From contig NZ_MSQD01000006.1 in assembly GCF_002102475.1 (NCBI RefSeq), forward strand, positions 1 through 64,000: a DNA stretch of 64,000 nucleotides. The letters run 5' to 3'. This document shows, one piece after another, positions 34,352-43,580 of the stretch. The first letter of the stretch is position 1. Every line of letters begins with the position of its first letter. The translations under genes and the position numbers were made by a program. This DNA is from Thermoanaerobacterium sp. PSU-2. GTDB taxonomy: Bacteria; Bacillota; Thermoanaerobacteria; Thermoanaerobacterales; Thermoanaerobacteraceae. The notes beneath the pieces were generated by a model. That model was not told the DNA's origin, did not search any database, and worked only from the letters and a program-made list of their open reading frames with translations.

Positions 34352-35517
34352 TTTTGTTTTAACCTCTCTATTAATTTAATAGCTTGAGTCCTATATCTAT
34401 ATTTATGTCTTTCCGGCAGCATAATATCTCCATATGCTAACTCTTGCAAGGCTTTTATTGCATTATCAATGCCTATTTTTCTGATAGCAAACTCGTCTGC
34501 TCGTTCTTCACAAATTTGCCTTATTTTTATGAAAATTAAAAATATCAAACTTATACTAGATGCTGTTATAAGCATTATTAACCATAAGGTATAACGTAGC
34601 TTACTTATGAAGTGCAAATATTCAATTCCAACTGTAACAAAAAAAGCTAACCACGGAAATATTATCGGTGAAAGTAAATCCATAATATTATTATATTTCG
34701 CACGAATATGTCCTTCTTCATGCGCAACTACGTATTTTAAAACTGTATTGTTTTCAGAAATTATAGGATTTATATATATTCTCCCTTTGTATGCTAATCC
34801 AAGCGGGCAGTTTTGTAAAAAAGGCATTATTGGACACTCATAAATTTCAAAGTCATAAAGGGAATTTTTAATTTTTTTACTAAAACTTATTGCAGGTAAA
34901 GCTCTATACCACCATGGCGATAATGAATAAGGTGAAAAATAAAATGATAAAATCTCAATACCGAAAATCAATATTATATTACATGAAAATTTTTTAGAAA
35001 TACCTATAATTTCTACTATTTTAGAAATGTAACTATTTAATTTAATAAAGAAAAATGGTGAAGTAATTATAATTGCTAATGCAATCAAAATCACAATTAT
35101 TGTTTTAACAAAATCAATCTTTTTTATAGGTTCAACATTGTCAATTCTCAAATAACTATAATTAGGACATAGCTTTACTTTTATACGATCTGACAATACT
35201 ACTATGTTTCTTTCTACCTCTTTAACTTTTATCCCTTGAAGAAGAAAAAGCAGTAAATGAAACAAACTCAAGAAAAAATAATATTCTTTCCCTCGGTTAT
35301 TCTTAGTATTATCATTAAAAATAAATTTTGGTTTCCCTGAAATAATTAAATTAACAAAAAAAGAACATAAAATAAATAGAATATCAAGTGATACATAGTT
35401 ATGTATCACTCCATTGCCTAACGGGATTATCAATACATTAATGCTAAGTGCCGATAAATAAATGGATACAAGGGCAGCGCGCATTACCCACGCTGCCACT
35501 TCTGCTAAAAGAATCAA
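34348..35517 (-). CDS. M48-like membrane metalloprotease
   Basis: 389 aa from a TTG at 35517 behind AAGGAGG. Several membrane helices in the first 200 residues precede the zinc motif HEEGH in YVVAHEEGHIRAKYNNIMD, and the third ligand in ICEERADEFAIRKIG, a Ste24/HtpX-like arrangement. The segment PFLQNCPLGLAYKGRIYINP precedes the motif, as in M48 peptidases. It follows the secreted-protein gene by 48 bases, so that protein is a natural candidate substrate; other substrates are possible. Confidence 0.72.
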   Translation of the reverse strand: MILLAEVAAWVMRAALVSIYLSALSINVLIIPLGNGVIHNYVSLDILFILCSFFVNLIISGKPKFIFNDNTKNNRGKEYYFFLSLFHLLLFLLQGIKVKEVERNIVVLSDRIKVKLCPNYSYLRIDNVEPIKKIDFVKTIIVILIALAIIITSPFFFIKLNSYISKIVEIIGISKKFSCNIILIFGIEILSFYFSPYSLSPWWYRALPAISFSKKIKNSLYDFEIYECPIMPFLQNCPLGLAYKGRIYINPIISENNTVLKYVVAHEEGHIRAKYNNIMDLLSPIIFPWLAFFVTVGIEYLHFISKLRYTLWLIMLITASSISLIFLIFIKIRQICEERADEFAIRKIGIDNAIKALQELAYGDIMLPERHKYRYRTQAIKLIERLKQK

Positions 35518-35565
35518 TTAAAATCCTCCTTATCGCAAAAACATTATATATCTTTAATTAGCAAA

Positions 35566-36234
35566 CTATAAAACAATACCAACAGCTGCAGCTCCTGTAA
35601 TAATACCTGCTAGCTCTGGCGCTGTGACTATGGCATCTACAACTGCCCAAAATCCATAGAATGAATATAAATATTTTAAGTCATCCCAATTTTTAACTAT
35701 ATAATTAGTTACTTCCTGAACATATGAACCAATAGCACCTCCTAATACGTTCCCAACAATATCTCTTACATTAGGTAGTTTACCAGTTTCAAAATAATAC
35801 GCTAACGCATCCGGTTCTTGTTGATTATTTTCTATTTTTAAAGAATTCTTATTAAACAAGTAATCCGCAAGTGGATTAATTTTGCTTGTCACATGAAATG
35901 TCTTCAAACTTTCCTCATCTGTTATTGTTATGTCATATTGATTATTCGAAATTGGAGTTACTTTAATAGCCACAGTAGATGTTTTGCCTTTTGAATCTTT
36001 AAAGTTAACCACGCCGTCGAAAGAACTCTTCCTTGTCACAGTCAATACATTAAGTCCATTTCTAGTGATATTCAATGTCTTTGTATCATTTGAAACAGAC
36101 ATTGAAATTTTATCTTTTCCTTGAACATTTAACGTTTGTGCGCTTGCTGATATTATACCTCCTAACAGTACTAGCATAGCAAGAAGTAACGCTACAGTCT
36201 TTTTTGCAAAAACTCTTCTGTATAATTTTAGCAT
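35566..36234 (-). CDS. Secreted protein of unknown family (candidate precursor)
   Basis: 222 aa. Signal peptide of about 32 residues (KKTVALLLAMLVLLGGIISA, cut after SASA-Q likely). Residues 33-130 are strand-rich and polar (KDKISMSVSNDTKTLNITRN); a polar linker follows; residues 155-222 are helical and end in a hydrophobic glycine/alanine-rich tail (ELAGIITGAAAVGIVL). The mature part has no cysteine and no anchoring motif. AGGAGG lies upstream. The protease and SpoIIM-like gene follow in one operon, suggesting a processed or exported product such as a bacteriocin-like protein. No homologue recognised. Confidence 0.65.
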   Translation of the reverse strand: MLKLYRRVFAKKTVALLLAMLVLLGGIISASAQTLNVQGKDKISMSVSNDTKTLNITRNGLNVLTVTRKSSFDGVVNFKDSKGKTSTVAIKVTPISNNQYDITITDEESLKTFHVTSKINPLADYLFNKNSLKIENNQQEPDALAYYFETGKLPNVRDIVGNVLGGAIGSYVQEVTNYIVKNWDDLKYLYSFYGFWAVVDAIVTAPELAGIITGAAAVGIVL

Positions 36235-36294
36235 TCATCATTACCTCCTGTGTTTATTATTAAACATCCAACGGCCGTTTTCTGTTCATTTACT

Positions 36295-36372
36295 ATTATA
36301 AACATTTGTACAAGCTTGAAAAGTTACCAAATTCGTCGATTTTTTAGTCAATATTTGTCGAACACGGTCGAA
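36295..36372 (-). promoter_or_regulatory. Likely activator-dependent promoter of the secreted-protein operon
   Basis: Minus-strand -10 TATAAT (36295-36300) with a poor -35 (TTTTCA, 36317-36322). Upstream are three GTCGA(A/T) units at 36335, 36357 and 36367 (plus-strand starts), the last two exactly 10 bp apart. Direct repeats one helical turn apart beside a weak -35 suit an activator; the LuxR-type regulator is encoded immediately upstream. Confidence 0.5.
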
Positions 36373-36419
36373 AGCATGAGCAGTTATTTTCATAAAATAT
36401 TTCAGTATTTAAAATATTT

Positions 36420-37238
36420 TTATAACAACCTACCTCTAGTATCTATTATACCGGCATCTATAGCATTTAAGACTAATGTAATATCATTTTTTGCCTTAAA
36501 TTTAAATTTTAATTTATTAATATGCCGTCTTAACGTTGTTTCTGAAATATTCATTTCATACATTATTTCTTTTCTATCCATACCACATGCTAAAAATGAC
36601 AATATTGATTTTTCTGTTAAACTTAGTCTCTTATCTATAGCATTACATTTTCCATATCTATACATAATCATTTCTTCTATGTACATTGCAATATTCTTAA
36701 GCATAATACCTTGCTCCTTAATACTTGAAATATTAATACATGAGATATCAAGATATGCAATTATTTCTCCATTTAAACTATCAAATATTGGTATGGCTGT
36801 ACAATACCAGTTCCTGAATAAATCGCAATAATGATCCTTACCACATAATTCAGCTTGTCTTTTGTGTTTCATAACAAGATTAACTGCATTTACACCACAG
36901 TCTTCAATTCTTAAACTATTACCTTCTGAAAAATGCAATTCATTAAAGTAATCAATTAATTGATCATCATATATAAGCTTAATTATATAACCATTTTTAT
37001 TACACAAAATAAAGAAATATCCATTTGCAATAAGAAAATTGTATCTAGTACTTTTTCTAATAAGATTATCAAGTAAAGATATTAAATAACTATTTTCCTT
37101 TTTAGATCTTATCAATTCTTCTTCATCAATCTTCATATTAAATGATTTTTTATCTGGTTTGATATTCATAAGCAATGATTCCCCATATGCGAAAATTAAT
37201 TCATTACTTCCTCTTTTTATTATAGTTTCATTGTCCAT
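36420..37238 (-). CDS. GAF-like sensor with LuxR-type helix-turn-helix
   Basis: 272 aa. Residues 85-185 resemble the sensor region of enhancer-binding proteins such as DhaR (EGNSLRIEDCGVNAVNLVMK, GKDHYCDLFRNWYCTAIPIF, GEIIAYLDIS), with conserved His/Cys that may bind a ligand or cofactor. Residues 205-265 are a LuxR helix-turn-helix (RLSLTEKSILSFLACGMDRK, EIMYEMNISETTLRRHINKL). There is no AAA+ domain. It lies 186 bases upstream of the secreted-protein gene in the same orientation and probably controls it. Confidence 0.72.
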   Translation of the reverse strand: MDNETIIKRGSNELIFAYGESLLMNIKPDKKSFNMKIDEEELIRSKKENSYLISLLDNLIRKSTRYNFLIANGYFFILCNKNGYIIKLIYDDQLIDYFNELHFSEGNSLRIEDCGVNAVNLVMKHKRQAELCGKDHYCDLFRNWYCTAIPIFDSLNGEIIAYLDISCINISSIKEQGIMLKNIAMYIEEMIMYRYGKCNAIDKRLSLTEKSILSFLACGMDRKEIMYEMNISETTLRRHINKLKFKFKAKNDITLVLNAIDAGIIDTRGRLL

Positions 37239-37454
37239 AAATACCTCACTCCATAAACTTATAGTTATTTATCTATAAAAATACAAAAAATCATTCAAAA
37301 AGTTAAAGGAATAAATTAATAAATTGTAATAAAATAGATAAAAATCAAAATCCAACGAAATATTTGATTTTATATATGATAATAATGTAAAATTAAGTAA
37401 GGATCAGTAGTAGCTTATTATTAGACTTGATAGAATTTTAAGGAGGGTATTATT

Positions 37455-37949
37455 ATAAAAAGGAAACGCAAAATACTGTTATTATTTATTCTAATAATCT
37501 GTTGTTTTATATTGGTTTTTTTAAGGCAAATACAAGCAATTTCTATAGTTATTTATGAAGGACATACAGTTAAAATTACCTCTTTGCATTTTAATAATAT
37601 TGGTAGACCATTAACTGTAGTAAATGCTATTGACAGCAAAGGGAATAAAAATATTTATTTTATAAATCAAATTCATTTTTTAAATCCACATTTAGAATAT
37701 ATTGTTAACTCAAAAGATGGTATTTCAAGAGAAGATGCAATATCAATTGTAAATAATAATAAGTTATGCGATGAGATTTGGAAAATAGAGTTGAAACACG
37801 AGACAACAGAAAATCCCAGAAAAGAATTAGTTTATTGGGAGATATTAACAAATAAATACAGCTCATATCCGATGATTTTTATTGATTTTTACACAGGGAA
37901 ATATAAAGTTATAGATAAAAATGGCAAGATAATTAAAAGCAATATGTAA
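37455..37949 (+). CDS. Membrane-anchored PepSY-like protein with a non-AUG start
   Basis: 164 aa if started at ATA 37455 (or one codon more from ATT 37452). AGGAGGG (37441-37447) is correctly spaced for these and nothing else; the only standard start, a TTG at 37512, lies inside the membrane helix and has no ribosome site. The N-terminus then reads KRKRKILLLFILIICCFILV, a signal anchor. The C-terminal half (DGISREDAISIVNNN, KELVYWEILTNK, MIFIDFYTGKYKVID) resembles a PepSY domain, a fold that can inhibit proteases. It is divergent from the regulator. Confidence 0.6.
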   Translation: MKRKRKILLLFILIICCFILVFLRQIQAISIVIYEGHTVKITSLHFNNIGRPLTVVNAIDSKGNKNIYFINQIHFLNPHLEYIVNSKDGISREDAISIVNNNKLCDEIWKIELKHETTENPRKELVYWEILTNKYSSYPMIFIDFYTGKYKVIDKNGKIIKSNM

Positions 37950-37950
37950 A

Positions 37951-37981
37951 AGGCTGCTGATATTATGTCAGCAGCCTAAAA
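37951..37981. terminator. Bidirectional terminator between the island and ppdK
   Basis: AGGCTGCTGA (37951-37960), 7-base loop, TCAGCAGCCT (37968-37977); A/T tracts lie on both sides. It serves the plus-strand PepSY-like gene and the minus-strand ppdK transcript. Confidence 0.75.
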
Positions 37982-38001
37982 TTTTATAATATATATATTT
38001 T

Positions 38002-40632
38002 TTATTTTTCATCCTTTATTGCAGCTTGTGCAGCAGCAAGTCTTGCGATTGGAACCCTAAATGGTGAGCAAGATACATAATCAAGTCCTACTTTATGGCA
38101 GAACTCAATTGACGATGGATCTCCGCCATGCTCGCCACATATTCCTACATTTAATTCAGGTCTCGTCTGTCTGCCAAGTTTTGTACCCATTTCAACAAGC
38201 TTGCCTACGCCAGTCTGATCAAGTTTTGCAAATGGATCAAAGTCGTAAATCTTCTTGTCATAGTATGATTCTAAGAACTTACCAGCATCATCTCTTGAGA
38301 ATGCAAATGTAAGCTGTGTCAAATCATTTGTACCAAATGAGAAGAATTCTGCTTCTTTCGCAATCTCATCTGCTGTAAGGGCAGCTCTTGGAACCTCAAT
38401 CATTGTTCCAACTAAGTACTTAATGTTGGAATTCTTTTCTTTTAATACCTCTTCAGCCGTTTTTACGATTATGTCTTTTACATATTTCATTTCTTTTACA
38501 TCGCCAATAAGAGGTATCATTATCTGTGGTTCAATACTAATACCCAGCTTATTTGATACATTTATTGCTGCTTCAATTATAGCCCTTGTCTGCATTTCAG
38601 CTATTTCAGGATACTTGACAGCAAGCCTGCATCCTCTAAATCCAAGCATTGGGTTAAATTCTTTGAGGCTTTCTACAGTCGCTTTTAGATCCTCAAATGT
38701 CATTCCCATTTCATCAGCCAATGCTTTTATATCTTCATCTTCGTGTGGTAAGAATTCATGTAATGGTGGATCGAGAAGACGTATTGTAACAGGATGCTCG
38801 CCCATTGTCTCAAACAATCCTTCAAAGTCTGACCTTTGCATAGGCAGAAGTTTATTTAGAGCAGTCCTTCTTTGTTCTTCTGTCTTTGATACTATCATTT
38901 CCCTCATGGCAGGTATTCTGTCTTCAGCAAAGAACATATGCTCTGTTCTGCAAAGACCTATTCCTTCAGCACCAAACTCTACAGCAACTTTCGCATCCCT
39001 TGGTATATCAGCATTTGCTTTTACTTTTAACTTTCTGTATTTGTCTGCCCAGCTCATCAATGTGGCAAAATTACCTGTCAAAGATGGTGGAACAGTCTTT
39101 ATTTCTCCCAAATATACATTGCCAGTGCTTCCATCAATTGATATGTAGTCACCTTCTTTAACTACAATATCGCCGATCTTCATTATTTTCTGATTTTCGT
39201 CAATCAATGCAGCACTACATCCAGCAACACAGCATGTACCCATTCCTCTAGCGACAACAGCAGCATGTGATGTCATACCACCACGGCCAGTCAAAATACC
39301 TTGTGCAACAACCATACCTTCTATATCTTCAGAAGATGTTTCCATTCTCACAAGTACCACTTTTTCGCCTCTACCCTTTGCAGCTTCAACTGCATCATCT
39401 GCTGTAAAGTAAACTTTTCCTGCGGCTGCACCTGGTGATGCCGGTAAACCTTTTGCAATAGGTTTTGCTGCTTTTAATGCATCTGCATCAAACATTGGGT
39501 GCAATAATTGGTCAAGCTGTTTTGGATCAACCCTTAACACTGCCTCTTTTTCATCTATTAAGCCTTCATTTACTAAATCTATTGCAACTTTTAATGCCGC
39601 TTGAGCAGTTCTCTTACCATTTCTCGTCTGAAGCATGTAAAGCTTTGATCTTTCTATAGTAAACTCGATATCCTGCATATCCCTGTAGTGATTTTCCAGT
39701 TTATTTGCAATTTCTGTAAATTGATTGTACACTTCAGGCATTATGTCTTTTAATGTTGATATTGGCTGTGGTGTCCTTATACCTGCAACGACATCTTCAC
39801 CCTGAGCATTCATCAAGAATTCGCCAAATAGAGCTTTTTCACCTGTTGCAGGATTTCTCGTAAATGCCACACCTGTACCAGAATCATTGCCCATATTGCC
39901 AAATACCATTGTCTGAACATTTACAGCAGTACCCCAATCACTTGGTATATCATTTAACCTTCTGTAAACAATAGCTCTTGGATTATCCCATGATCTAAAT
40001 ACGGCTTTGACAGCTTCTAAGAGCTGAATCTTTGGATCTTGTGGGAAATCAACGCCCATCTCTTTCTTGTACAGTTCTTTGTATCTCTTTACGACTTCTT
40101 TTAAGTTTTCTGCAGTCAAATCTGTATCGTATTTTGCACCGTTTTCTTCTTTGACAGCGTCCAATATTGCTTCGAATTTATTCTTTTCAATCCCCATAAC
40201 GACATCTGAAAACATCTGAATGAATCTTCTATAGCTGTCGTATGCAAATCTCTCGTTGTTAGTAGCTTCAGCAAGTCCTACAACAGTATCATCGTTTAAC
40301 CCAAGATTTAAAATTGTATCCATCATTCCAGGCATTGAAACTCTTGCACCTGAACGCACTGAAACCAATAACGGATTTTTCTTATCTCCAAACTTTTTGT
40401 TGTTTATTTCCTCTAAAATAGCCATATTTTTGTAGATTTCTTCTACTATTTCATCAGATATTTTTTTACCATCTTCATAATATTTTGTGCAAGCTTCTGT
40501 TGTAACAGTGAAGCCTTGCGGAACGGGTAAGCCCAGATTTGTCATTTCAGCAAGGTTTGCCCCTTTTCCGCCCAGTAAATTTCTCATGGACGCATTTCCT
40601 TCGCTAAACAAATATACATATTTCTTAGCCAT
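38002..40632 (-). CDS. ppdK: Pyruvate, phosphate dikinase
   Basis: 876 aa. ATP-grasp N-terminal domain (LLGGKGANLAEMTNLGLPVP), phosphohistidine domain with the catalytic His in GRGGMTSHAAVVARGMG, and C-terminal pyruvate-binding barrel with the catalytic Cys in NVGICGEHGGDP. It interconverts pyruvate plus ATP plus Pi with PEP plus AMP plus PPi, important in PPi-based glycolysis. It is followed one base from the upstream ppsR, whose product controls it. Confidence 0.97.
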   Translation of the reverse strand: MAKKYVYLFSEGNASMRNLLGGKGANLAEMTNLGLPVPQGFTVTTEACTKYYEDGKKISDEIVEEIYKNMAILEEINNKKFGDKKNPLLVSVRSGARVSMPGMMDTILNLGLNDDTVVGLAEATNNERFAYDSYRRFIQMFSDVVMGIEKNKFEAILDAVKEENGAKYDTDLTAENLKEVVKRYKELYKKEMGVDFPQDPKIQLLEAVKAVFRSWDNPRAIVYRRLNDIPSDWGTAVNVQTMVFGNMGNDSGTGVAFTRNPATGEKALFGEFLMNAQGEDVVAGIRTPQPISTLKDIMPEVYNQFTEIANKLENHYRDMQDIEFTIERSKLYMLQTRNGKRTAQAALKVAIDLVNEGLIDEKEAVLRVDPKQLDQLLHPMFDADALKAAKPIAKGLPASPGAAAGKVYFTADDAVEAAKGRGEKVVLVRMETSSEDIEGMVVAQGILTGRGGMTSHAAVVARGMGTCCVAGCSAALIDENQKIMKIGDIVVKEGDYISIDGSTGNVYLGEIKTVPPSLTGNFATLMSWADKYRKLKVKANADIPRDAKVAVEFGAEGIGLCRTEHMFFAEDRIPAMREMIVSKTEEQRRTALNKLLPMQRSDFEGLFETMGEHPVTIRLLDPPLHEFLPHEDEDIKALADEMGMTFEDLKATVESLKEFNPMLGFRGCRLAVKYPEIAEMQTRAIIEAAINVSNKLGISIEPQIMIPLIGDVKEMKYVKDIIVKTAEEVLKEKNSNIKYLVGTMIEVPRAALTADEIAKEAEFFSFGTNDLTQLTFAFSRDDAGKFLESYYDKKIYDFDPFAKLDQTGVGKLVEMGTKLGRQTRPELNVGICGEHGGDPSSIEFCHKVGLDYVSCSPFRVPIARLAAAQAAIKDEK

Positions 40633-41448
40633 TTATAGTCCTCCTTTATTGATTTTATTTAATATTATGCTTGCTGTTTCCTCGACAGCTTTATTCGTTA
40701 CATCAATCACTGTACAATCTAACCGTTCCATCACCTCCTTAGCGTAGTTAAGCTCTTTTATGATTCTATCTTTAGCAGCATAAACTGCCTTAGAATCCAA
40801 ACCCAATGACTTAAGCCTTTCTTTTCGTATTTCTACCAAGTTATCAATATTTATCATAAGACCAAATATTTTGTTGTGATCTATCTCAAACAACTCTTTT
40901 GGCGGATCCACCTCAGGCACCAATGGAAAATTTGCAGCTTTAATATACTTATGTGCAAGATACATACATAGTGGTGTCTTTGATGTCCTTGAAACACCTA
41001 ATATCACTACGTCGGCTAACAATAGACCATTCACATCTTTTCCATCATCATGTTTTACTGCAAACTCAATTGCATCCATCTTTCTGAAGTAGTCTTCATC
41101 AAGTTTGCGCTTATGGAAAAACAATTCTGTAGGTGCAATGCCAGTAGTACCTTCTATAGCATCCATAATAGGCCCCATCACATCAACGATGCGCAAATCA
41201 TACTGCCTCGCCTTATTTAGAAGGTATCGTTTTAATTCATCGACTACCATCGTATGTATTATAAGGCTGTTCTTATTATTAGAAGCATCTATTATTATCT
41301 CATCTATCTGATTTTTATCACCAACATAAGGAAACTTTTTGATTTGACTTATATTGGTGCCAAATCTGGATGCAGCTATGGCTGCTACATGCTCCGCCGT
41401 ATCAATGCTTGAATCAGACACAAGGTAAATGGCAACATTCTCATCCAC
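40633..41448 (-). CDS. ppsR: PPDK regulatory protein (kinase/pyrophosphorylase)
   Basis: 271 aa of the DUF299 family. P-loop-like [20 protein letters not shown] and [18 protein letters not shown] are present. Members phosphorylate a threonine on pyruvate phosphate dikinase with ADP and remove it with Pi, switching the enzyme off and on. The gene lies directly upstream of ppdK, which makes PPDK the expected target (and not PEP synthase). GGAGG precedes the ATG. Confidence 0.92.
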   Translation of the reverse strand: MDENVAIYLVSDSSIDTAEHVAAIAASRFGTNISQIKKFPYVGDKNQIDEIIIDASNNKNSLIIHTMVVDELKRYLLNKARQYDLRIVDVMGPIMDAIEGTTGIAPTELFFHKRKLDEDYFRKMDAIEFAVKHDDGKDVNGLLLADVVILGVSRTSKTPLCMYLAHKYIKAANFPLVPEVDPPKELFEIDHNKIFGLMINIDNLVEIRKERLKSLGLDSKAVYAAKDRIIKELNYAKEVMERLDCTVIDVTNKAVEETASIILNKINKGGL

Positions 41449-41617
41449 AATAAATTTAGCCTCCTATAAATAGCTGATACTAAAACAGTCATGCGGGACA
41501 GTTTTACTCCCATTATGACAATACCTTTCATATTAACGTTTTCTGACTATATACAACAACATTTTATCATTTAAGTCAATTACAATAATGTCCAATTAAT
41601 ATTATAGCATAAAATAT

Positions 41618-41648
41618 AAAAAAAACCAGGCACTCGCCTGATTTTTTT
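41618..41648 (-). terminator. glyQS terminator
   Basis: Minus strand TCAGGC-GAGT-GCCTGG stem followed by eight T residues, just downstream of the glyQS stop. Confidence 0.85.
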
Positions 41649-43036
41649 TATATTTTTAATTTAGATTCCAAATACGGCTTTACTTCATTTATCTTAATCC
41701 TTATTTGCTGCATCGTATCTCTATCCCTTATTGTCACCGATTCATCATTTAATGAATCAAAGTCATACGTTATGCAGAATGGTGTCCCTATTTCATCCTG
41801 TCTTCTATATCTTTTGCCAATACTTCCTGTCTCATCGTAATCAACCACAAAATCTTTTCTTAGTTCATCGTACAATTTATAAGCATTTTCGCCCAGCTTT
41901 TTAGACAAAGGAAGAACTGCCGCCTTTATCGGTGACAATGCAGGATGCAATTTTAAAACGACTCTTGTGTCATTTTCTTCTACCACTTCTTCATTGTAAG
42001 CATCTATCAAAAATGCCAAAGCTACTCTGTCAGCCCCTACAGATGGTTCAATACAGTATGGTATGTACTTTTCATTTGTAACAGGGTCAAAATATGTTAA
42101 ATCTGCTCCTGAATGCTCCATATGACTTCTAAGATCGAAATCAGTCCTGTCAGCTATTCCCCATAACTCTCCCCATCCAAATGGAAATCTGTATTCTATG
42201 TCTGTAGTAGCGTTGCTGTAATGCGAAAGCTCTTCCTTACTGTGATCCCTAAATCTTAAATTTTCTTTTCTCAAGCCTAAATTTAAAAGCCAATTCATAC
42301 AGAATTCTTTCCAATAATTAAACCACTCTAAGTCTTCACCAGGTTTGCAGAAAAATTCCAATTCCATCTGTTCAAATTCTCTCGTCCTAAAAGTAAAATT
42401 TCCAGGCGTAATCTCATTTCTAAATGATTTACCAATTTGACCTATCCCAAATGGTATCTTCTTTCTTGACGTTCTAAGGACATTTTTAAAGTTGACAAAT
42501 ATACCTTGTGCAGTTTCAGGTCTTAAGTATATTTCTGACTTCGAATCCTCTGTAACACCTTGAAACGTCTTAAACATCAAATTAAATTTTCTAATATCTG
42601 TAAAATTATGAGCACCGCAAACTGGGCACGGCACGTTGTTGTCATCTATAAACTGCTTTAATCTTTCATTTGTCCAACCATCTACATTTGTTTCTTCTCC
42701 ATGTTCTTTTAAATAATCTTCCACAAGCTTATCAGCACGAAATCTAGATTTGCACTCTTTGCAGTCCATCAATGGATCGCTAAATCCACCAACATGTCCA
42801 GATGCCACCCATGTTTCAGGATTCATCAGTATTGCAGAGTCTATCCCTACATTGTACTGACTTTCCTGTATAAATTTCCTCCACCAAGCTCTTTTTACAT
42901 TGTTTTTAAATTCAACACCAAGCGGACCGTAGTCCCATGTGTTTGCCAAACCTCCATAGATCTCAGATCCAGGAAATATAAAGCCACGATTTTTTGCAAG
43001 AGACACTATCTTATCCATAGTTACATCAAAAGCCAT
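41648..43036 (-). CDS. glyQS: Glycyl-tRNA synthetase (single-chain alpha2 type)
   Basis: 462 aa class-II synthetase. [20 protein letters not shown] at the N-terminus, motif 2 [20 protein letters not shown], motif 3 region [18 protein letters not shown], and a C-terminal anticodon-binding domain. A zinc knuckle CKECKS and CPVCG is present. The start at 43036 gives the usual N-terminus; a TTG 10 codons upstream (43066) is also behind an AGGAGG and is a possible alternative. Its leader holds a terminator-like hairpin. Confidence 0.94.
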   Translation of the reverse strand: MAFDVTMDKIVSLAKNRGFIFPGSEIYGGLANTWDYGPLGVEFKNNVKRAWWRKFIQESQYNVGIDSAILMNPETWVASGHVGGFSDPLMDCKECKSRFRADKLVEDYLKEHGEETNVDGWTNERLKQFIDDNNVPCPVCGAHNFTDIRKFNLMFKTFQGVTEDSKSEIYLRPETAQGIFVNFKNVLRTSRKKIPFGIGQIGKSFRNEITPGNFTFRTREFEQMELEFFCKPGEDLEWFNYWKEFCMNWLLNLGLRKENLRFRDHSKEELSHYSNATTDIEYRFPFGWGELWGIADRTDFDLRSHMEHSGADLTYFDPVTNEKYIPYCIEPSVGADRVALAFLIDAYNEEVVEENDTRVVLKLHPALSPIKAAVLPLSKKLGENAYKLYDELRKDFVVDYDETGSIGKRYRRQDEIGTPFCITYDFDSLNDESVTIRDRDTMQQIRIKINEVKPYLESKLKI

Positions 43037-43060
43037 CAACAAACACTCCTTTTTATGTAT

Positions 43061-43094
43061 AAACAAAACCCTTTTTCCTCCTCGGCAAAAAGGG
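43061..43094 (-). terminator. Terminator-like hairpin in the glyQS leader
   Basis: Minus strand CCCTTTTT (43076-43069) opposes AAAAAGGG around loop GCCGAGGAGG, then TTTTGTTT. Correctly oriented, it reads CCCTTTTT, the loop, AAAAAGGG, and spans 43069-43094. It lies between the glyQS promoter and gene, so it could attenuate glyQS or just end read-through. The loop carries a ribosome-site-like GAGGAGG. Confidence 0.6.
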
Positions 43095-43112
43095 CTAAAT
43101 TCAATTTATTTT

Positions 43113-43141
43113 AGAATATCAAATAGTTTTAAATATGTCAA
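43113..43141 (-). promoter_or_regulatory. glyQS promoter
   Basis: -35 TTGACA (43136-43141), 17-bp spacer, -10 TATTCT (43113-43118) on the minus strand, giving a leader of only about 70 bases with no T-box. Confidence 0.7.
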
Positions 43142-43166
43142 TATCGCTTAATGAAAGCATTGGACT

Positions 43167-43577
43167 TTATTCTCTTTCTTCTTTTAATACAGTTATCTCT
43201 TTATTTGGTCTTTCTATCTCAACAGTACAGTTTGTGAAAAATGCCAATGCAGCACCTATGACAGTAAGTTGAGGAACTATGATGGCTGATATGGCTCCAG
43301 CAGTGACAGGAACCTCAAGTATCACATTATCGTCTTTTTTTATTCTTATTTTTGTGACGTTGCCTTTTTTAACAATCTCTTTTATCTTGTCAATTACTTC
43401 AGAACCTGCAACCGATATGCTCTCTGTCCAATTCTTTTTGTTTTCTTCAATGTATATAAGAGCATCTACCACATCACCATTGCACTTTTCTAAGGCTTCC
43501 TTCGCTTCCTTGTAGCTTACACCTGTTCTGGCCACGATCTGATCGATCTTTTCAAGCTCATTATCCACTTCTATCAC
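43167..43577 (-). CDS. DUF4342 protein with a UBA-like domain
   Basis: 136 aa. The N-terminal 45 residues form a UBA/EF-Ts-like helical domain (ELEKIDQIVARTGVSYKEAK, EALEKCNGDVVDALIYIEEN), followed by the DUF4342 domain (GNVTKIRIKKDDNVILEVPV, TAGAISAIIVPQLTVIGAAL) with one hydrophobic segment. Common in Firmicutes beside recO. Function unknown. Confidence 0.85.
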   Translation of the reverse strand: MIEVDNELEKIDQIVARTGVSYKEAKEALEKCNGDVVDALIYIEENKKNWTESISVAGSEVIDKIKEIVKKGNVTKIRIKKDDNVILEVPVTAGAISAIIVPQLTVIGAALAFFTNCTVEIERPNKEITVLKEERE

Positions 43578-43580
43578 CTC

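Noticed and set aside
33334-37949. Lanthipeptide, sactipeptide or typical circular bacteriocin cluster
   Set aside because: No lanthionine synthetase, radical SAM enzyme or ABC transporter, and the precursor is much longer than known circular bacteriocins.
38423-39148. 241-aa plus-strand open frame
   Set aside because: Antisense shadow of ppdK with composition of a reverse-frame reading.
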